From Gluconobacter potus (lineage in GTDB: Bacteria; Pseudomonadota; Alphaproteobacteria; Acetobacterales; Acetobacteraceae): a stretch of DNA of 64,000 bases. The first letter of the stretch is position 1; each line of letters begins with the position of its first letter. The position numbers were made by a program, and so were the translations under genes. The notes under the pieces were generated by a model that did not search any database, was not told where the DNA came from, and worked only from the letters and a program-made list of their open reading frames with translations. Shown in pieces: positions 59,959 to 64,000 of this stretch. The stretch is taken from positions 238,579 to 302,578 of the forward strand of contig NZ_JABCQF010000004.1 in assembly GCF_015244705.1 (NCBI RefSeq). Reading direction: 5' to 3'.

Positions 59959-60654
59959 ATGTCGCGTCTCCATCCTCTGGCCGAACGTCATTCTGTCGAG
60001 AAACTCGGGTGGCTGCGTGCGGCCGTTCTCGGCGCCAATGACGGAACACTGTCAACCGGCAGCCTCATCGTCGGCGTGGCCAGTTCTCATGCGACACGCG
60101 GCAGCATTCTCATCGCGGGTTTGTCCGCACTTGTCGCAGGCGCCCTGTCCATGGCGGCTGGCGAGTATGTTTCGGTCAGTTCCCAGGCTGATTCCGAACA
60201 CGCCGATATCGCCCGCGAAAGACAGGAACTAGCCACGGACTGGGAGGGAGAAGTCACCGAACTGGCCGGGATCTATCAGAAGAGAGGACTGGATGGAGAT
60301 CTCGCGCGCAAGGTCGCCGTCGCCCTCATGAAGCATGATGCGCTCGGCGCCCATGCCAGGGATGAACTGGGTCTGTCCGAGGCCACGGCGGCAAGACCCA
60401 TACAGGCGGCATTCGCCTCAGCAACCGCCTTTTCATCCGGAGCCTTGCTGCCCGTGCTCGCGGCGGTTCTGACCCCCGTGGCGTGGGTATCCTGGGGCGT
60501 GTCCCTGACGTCCGTCGTGGTTCTCGCTGTTCTGGGCGTCGTTGGCGCGATTGCCGGCGGTGCGGCGCCTTTGCGTCCAGCACTGCGCGTGACGTTCTGG
60601 GGTGTTGTTGCGATGATCGTCACGGGCGGGATCGGCCGCCTGTTCGGTGTGTGA
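59959..60654 (+). CDS. VIT1/CCC1-family iron/manganese transporter
   Basis: The product is a 231-residue membrane protein of the VIT family, which moves Fe2+ or Mn2+ out of the cytoplasm. It opens MSRLHPLAERHSVEKLGWLR, then AAVLGANDGTLSTGSLIVGV, the family's first helix. The cytoplasmic Glu-rich metal-binding helices (ARERQELATDWEGEVTELAG) and MAAGEYVSVSSQADSE follow. A longer start at 59920 is possible, but its first 13 codons are AT-rich and not family-like. Confidence 0.9.
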   Translation: MSRLHPLAERHSVEKLGWLRAAVLGANDGTLSTGSLIVGVASSHATRGSILIAGLSALVAGALSMAAGEYVSVSSQADSEHADIARERQELATDWEGEVTELAGIYQKRGLDGDLARKVAVALMKHDALGAHARDELGLSEATAARPIQAAFASATAFSSGALLPVLAAVLTPVAWVSWGVSLTSVVVLAVLGVVGAIAGGAAPLRPALRVTFWGVVAMIVTGGIGRLFGV

Positions 60655-60712
60655 CACCGCTCTCCAGGTTCTGACCGAGACACGTCCTGGGTAGCCTTGA
60701 CTTCATCCAATA

Positions 60713-60738
60713 TATCCATGATCGTCGATTTATGGATA
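60713..60738. promoter_or_regulatory. Candidate ArsR operator overlapping the arsR start
   Basis: TATCCAT and ATGGATA form an inverted repeat with a 12-nt spacer. Its right arm overlaps the arsR start codon. ArsR proteins bind such imperfect dyads near their own start, so autoregulation is likely. No clear -35/-10 pair was found. Confidence 0.35.
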
Positions 60739-61085
60739 CAGAATCTGCCCTCGTGGCCCTGACTGCCCTGTCGCAACCTACGCGGCTGGAGATCTTTCGT
60801 CTGCTGGTACGCCATGAGCCGGACGGGTTGCCTGCCGGAAACGTCGCGCGGCATCTCGATGTCCCACAGAACACGATCTCGGCTCACCTCGCCACTCTGA
60901 CCCGGGCCGGCCTGCTGACCTCGCAACGCCATAGTCGGCTGATCGTCTATCGCGCCTGTCTTCCGCGCCTGCGTGACCTGCTGCTTTTCCTTGTCAGGGA
61001 TTGCTGCGCGGGCAGTCCCGAACTCTGCGCGCCCCTGATCGCGACCCTGTCCTCCTGCTGTTCGTCCCCGGAATCCTGCTCATGA
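60732..61085 (+). CDS. arsR: Arsenical-resistance repressor ArsR
   Basis: The product is a 117-residue winged-helix repressor of the SmtB/ArsR family. The recognition helix lies in VPQNTISAHLATLTRAGLL. The C-terminus has a Cys-Cys-x6-Cys set (DCCAGSPELC), the As(III) site seen in Acidithiobacillus ferrooxidans ArsR rather than the helix-3 site of the plasmid R773 protein, plus a further Cys-rich tail ([11 protein letters not shown]). It overlaps arsC by 4 nt. Confidence 0.94.
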   Translation: MDTESALVALTALSQPTRLEIFRLLVRHEPDGLPAGNVARHLDVPQNTISAHLATLTRAGLLTSQRHSRLIVYRACLPRLRDLLLFLVRDCCAGSPELCAPLIATLSSCCSSPESCS

Positions 61086-61504
61086 CCATCACGATCTACC
61101 ACAATCCGGCCTGCGGCACGTCGCGCAACGTACTGGCTCTGATCCGCAACAGCGGCGAGGAGCCCCGGATCATCGAATATCTGAAAACATCGCCGAACCG
61201 GGCTGAACTAATCGAACTGATCGCCCGTATGGGGGTTCCGGTACGCTCGGTCCTGCGGGAAAAGGGCACGCTCTTCCACGAACTCGGCCTTGATAATCCG
61301 GTCCTGACGGATGATGCGCTGATCGACGCCATGATCGCACACCCGATCCTGATCAATCGGCCCATCGTCGCAACGCCGCTCGGTATCGCACTCTGCCGTC
61401 CTTCCGAGAGAGTCATGGACCTGCTTCCTGCGCCGCAGCGTGGCGCGTTCACCAAGGAAGATGGTGAGAAAATCGTGGATGAATCCGGAAAGCGGATCGT
61501 CTGA
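61082..61504 (+). CDS. arsC: Arsenate reductase (glutaredoxin-coupled)
   Basis: The product reduces arsenate to arsenite with glutathione and glutaredoxin. The catalytic motif [17 protein letters not shown] carries the Cys at residue 11. The substrate-binding Arg segment [19 protein letters not shown] is present. Length is 140 residues. The start overlaps the arsR stop, and the stop overlaps the arsB start (TGATG). Confidence 0.95.
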   Translation: MTITIYHNPACGTSRNVLALIRNSGEEPRIIEYLKTSPNRAELIELIARMGVPVRSVLREKGTLFHELGLDNPVLTDDALIDAMIAHPILINRPIVATPLGIALCRPSERVMDLLPAPQRGAFTKEDGEKIVDESGKRIV

Positions 61505-62799
61505 TGCTGGCCCTTGCCATTTTCATCGCCACGCTCGTTTTCGTCATCTGGCAGCCGAGAGGGCTGGGTATCGGCTGGAGCGCCATGGCAGGTGCCACCG
61601 TAGCCCTGATGGCTGGCGTGATCCACTGGCACGACATTCCTGTCGTCTGGCACATCGTCTGGGACGCGACCTTTACCTTCATCGCGCTGATCGTCATCTC
61701 GCTGCTGCTGGACGAGGCCGGCTTCTTCCATTGGGCCGCCCTGCATGTGGTGCGCTGGGGCAAAGGACGAGGCCAGACACTATTCCCGCTGATCGTGGTG
61801 CTGGGAGCGGCCATTGCAGCGGTTTTCGCCAATGACGGCGCGGCCCTGCTGCTCACACCCATTGTCATCGCCATCCTTACTCAACTCCGCCTGAGCCAAG
61901 CTGCAGCCTTGGCCTTCATCATCGCCACTGGCTTCGTGGCGGATACGACCAGCCTGCCGCTGGTCATCTCCAATCTGGTGAACATCGTCAGCGCCAATTT
62001 TTTTGATATTCCCTTCGACCGCTATGCCGCAATAATGGTGCCGGTCGATCTGGCGGCACTCGGCGCAACACTTGCCGCCCTGTGGCTGTGGTATCGGCGG
62101 CAGGTACCTGCGACCTATCCCGTCGCCGAACTGCCAGCACCTGCGGTGGCCATTCGTGACCACAATGTATTCCGGGTAGCATTTCCGCTGCTGGCGCTCG
62201 TTCTGGCAGCCTATTTCCTGACAGCGCCGTTTCATATCCCGGTCTGTGTCGTAGCCTGTCTGGCCGCCGGAATCCTGTTGCTCGTCGCCGGATATGGCCG
62301 GGTGATCCCTGTTCGCAAGGTGCTGCGGGGCGCCCCGTGGCAGATCGTGATCTTCTCCCTGGGCATGTATCTGGTGGTCTATGGCCTGCGCAATGCCGGG
62401 CTGACCGATCATCTGGCGGCGGCACTCGTCTGGCTCGGCCATCGGGGAACATTAACGACCACCATCGGTACCGGCTTTCTGGCGGCCCTCTTGTCGTCGG
62501 TCATGAACAACATGCCAAGCGTGCTATTGGGGTCTCTGGCGATCCAGCAGACTCACGACATCACACCCCTGACCCGTGACCTGATGGTCTATGCCAACGT
62601 CATCGGCTGCGACCTCGGGCCAAAATTCACGCCAATCGGCAGTCTCGCAACACTGCTGTGGCTGCATGTGCTGGCCTCCAAGAACCATCAGGTTACATGG
62701 TGGCAATACATGAAGGTGGGTCTGGTGATTACACCGCCCGTCCTGTTGGCAACACTCGTGGCACTGGCCCTGTGGCTGCCCTGGATCAGCCACTCGTAA
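61504..62799 (+). CDS. arsB: Arsenite efflux transporter ArsB
   Basis: The product is a 431-residue inner-membrane arsenite/H+ antiporter with about 12 helices. ArsB-type segments include [38 protein letters not shown] and [18 protein letters not shown], and a [19 protein letters not shown] end. It is translationally coupled to arsC and followed by a broken arsH. Confidence 0.95.
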   Translation: MLALAIFIATLVFVIWQPRGLGIGWSAMAGATVALMAGVIHWHDIPVVWHIVWDATFTFIALIVISLLLDEAGFFHWAALHVVRWGKGRGQTLFPLIVVLGAAIAAVFANDGAALLLTPIVIAILTQLRLSQAAALAFIIATGFVADTTSLPLVISNLVNIVSANFFDIPFDRYAAIMVPVDLAALGATLAALWLWYRRQVPATYPVAELPAPAVAIRDHNVFRVAFPLLALVLAAYFLTAPFHIPVCVVACLAAGILLLVAGYGRVIPVRKVLRGAPWQIVIFSLGMYLVVYGLRNAGLTDHLAAALVWLGHRGTLTTTIGTGFLAALLSSVMNNMPSVLLGSLAIQQTHDITPLTRDLMVYANVIGCDLGPKFTPIGSLATLLWLHVLASKNHQVTWWQYMKVGLVITPPVLLATLVALALWLPWISHS

Positions 62800-62824
62800 T
62801 GCACGAATGGACCGATATATATAT

Positions 62825-63440
62825 ATGACCAGACCTACCCTACCAGCCCTGCACCCGGAGTATCTCGAATGGGTCGATCTCGCGCGACTGAAGCCGCAAC
62901 CGCGTGTGGATCATCCGCCGCGTATCCTGCGGCTCTACGGCTCTTTGTGTCCCCGATCCTTCAGGCCGTTTGCTGGTGCTGGAGGCAGAGCGCATTCTGA
63001 AAGTCCTCGGCGCCGAGAAACGGGTGTTCGAGCCGACCAACCTGCCGGTCAGCGGATTCCGTGCCCGCGCCCCATCCTAAAGTGCAGGAATTGCGGGAAT
63101 TCTCGACCTGGTCGGCGGAAGGTCTGGTCTGGTGCAGGGCCGCATGCTGGCAGTCATGCAAGTTTCGGGTGAATCGCATAGCTTCACTTCCGTCAATGCC
63201 CTGCGGATGCTGGGCCGGTGGATGTGGATGTTCACCATCCCCAACCAATCCAGCGTGCCAATGGCCTATACGCAGTTCGGTGATGATGACCGCATGAAGC
63301 CGTCTCCCCTCTATGACCGGATGGTGAATGTCATGGAGGAACTGATGAAGTTTACATGGCTACTACGTGACCGGGCCGACTATCTCGTGGGCCGTTATAG
63401 TGAACGCAAGACGGAATTCCGTCTGCCGGAAAGCCTATGA
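62825..63440 (+). pseudogene. arsH: ArsH, decayed
   Basis: The flavin reductase/organoarsenical oxidase can be traced in pieces: MTRPTLPALHPEYLEWVDLA and PRILRLYGSLCPRSF, then a frameshift to VLEAERILKVLGAEKRVFEP, another to [20 protein letters not shown], then a deletion removing the FMN loop (the usual MTGIMKAQIDW-like segment), then [14 protein letters not shown] to the end. At least three frame changes and one internal deletion rule out a working enzyme. The reading resumes to a normal stop overlapping the next gene. Confidence 0.9.
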
Positions 63441-63499
63441 ACCGGGCAATGGCGGAACAGTTCGATGTCGTGATCGTGGGCGGCGGTCAGGATTTGTAA
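63437..63499 (+). pseudogene. Flavoprotein monooxygenase N-terminus (ArsO-like), truncated
   Basis: The frame starts by overlapping the arsH stop (ATGA) and gives [18 protein letters not shown], an FAD-binding Rossmann opening, followed after two codons by TAA. Position and motif fit an ArsO-like flavin monooxygenase, the gene after arsH in some ars operons. Only 20 residues remain; the rest was lost or replaced. Confidence 0.7.
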
Positions 63500-63660
63500 C
63501 AATTTTGTGACTCTCACATTTAATGCACAGGCCTTTGGCACCGTGCTTGGTGCATTTGCTCTGTACAAGTGATTGAGCCGGGCTGGTTCGCCATTGCCGG
63601 CGCAGGATGTCTGTTTACCAAACCCCTAGGCCACGTTGACAAAAGATCTATACGGTCTGC
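63500..63660. other. Junction between ars remnant and IS element
   Basis: About 160 nt of unrecognised sequence. A frame reads IEPGWFAIAGAGCLFTKPLG but no family was identified. The sequence does not continue the flavoprotein, so it is probably imported or rearranged DNA. Confidence 0.4.
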
Positions 63661-64000
63661 CTGAGCTCTGATTCACTTCCTGGCTGTGGGATAACGGGCA
63701 GAGAGAACAGGCATGGCACGAGGCGATCTGACGGATCAGGAATGGGCGATGATTGGTCCGCTTCTGCCGCCTGAGCGTGGACGTTGGGCACGTCCATCTG
63801 GAGACAATCGCCAGTTTCTCAATGGTATGCTGCATGTTCCACGAACGGGTTGCCCCTGGCGGGACATGCATGAACGCTACGGCAAGTGAAACTCGGTCTA
63901 TGTCCGGTTCCGGCGTTGGGCTGAACAGGGTGTCTGGGATGCTCTTTTACAGACCCTGGTAGATCTGGGGCTGACTGATAACTGGCAGCATATGATCGAC
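63661..64000 (+). mobile_element. IS5-family IS1031/IS12528-like element, cut by window edge
   Basis: A likely left terminal repeat GAGCTCTGATTCACTTCC lies at about 63663. The transposase frame starts 50 nt later. The right end lies beyond the window. The exact outer base is uncertain. Confidence 0.7.
63713..64000 (+). pseudogene. IS1031-type transposase, nonsense mutant, partial
   Basis: The protein opens MARGDLTDQEWAMIGPLLPP and reads on to HERYGK, where a TGA (63887-63889) stands in place of the Trp (TGG) of the family's GKWNSVYVRF. The frame then continues NSVYVRFRRWAEQGVWDALL to the window edge. A single base change therefore truncates the transposase. This type is common in Gluconobacter and related acetic acid bacteria. 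Confidence 0.85.

Overview
The window reads as chromosome of an acetic acid bacterium (Acetobacteraceae, most likely Gluconobacter or a close relative). Supporting this are the high-GC codon use, the alphaproteobacterial gene orders (murC-murB-ddl-ftsQ-ftsA-ftsZ-lpxC-bamD-recN-ligA; ffh-rpsP-rimM-trmD-rplS-leuCDB; metX-metW), and an IS1031/IS12528-type transposase at the right edge. The genus is inferred; no database search was possible.

Positions 1-13500 hold the end of the division and cell-wall cluster, with translationally overlapping genes running into lipid A synthesis (lpxC), outer-membrane assembly (bamD), and DNA repair (recN, ligA). Positions 13500-38800 are ordinary core genome: a CNNM/CorC protein, nicotinamidase, an Ivy-type lysozyme inhibitor, four tRNAs (three here plus tRNA-Ser at 38744), gpt, an MFS exporter, rnhA-thrB-ispH, an OPT transporter, cobalamin adenosyltransferase, an M3 peptidase, two tandem aminotransferases, leucine genes joined to a ribosome/SRP operon, and a Spy-like periplasmic protein.

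Positions 38834-49960 look like a genomic island immediately downstream of tRNA-Ser. Its left part is a graveyard of three degenerate insertion sequences plus an AT-rich orphan gene. Its centre (42302-49136) is a compact four-gene unit: a 1327-residue one-module NRPS (C-A-PCP-TE), a GT1-type glycosyltransferase, and a DrrA/DrrB-like ABC exporter. The ten specificity residues of the A domain read DILQLGLIWK, the published glycine code. The unit therefore looks like a pathway that makes, glycosylates and exports an N-acyl-glycine or glycine-containing small molecule. I do not recognise it as a described pathway. Its right end is a dead P4-type integrase next to a transposase remnant.

Positions 50100-58230 return to core-like genes (DEAD-box helicase, nitroreductase, metW, metX) plus a 1260-residue glycan protein combining FD-x-x-W/Y repeats, a WbsX-like domain, a GT4 domain and a GT2 domain. 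Positions 58230-59170 are transposase and phage-methylase debris. Positions 59175-63500 carry cytochrome b561, a VIT-family transporter and an arsenic operon (arsR-arsC-arsB) whose distal genes (arsH, then an ArsO-like flavoprotein) are decaying next to an IS5-family element that runs off the window.
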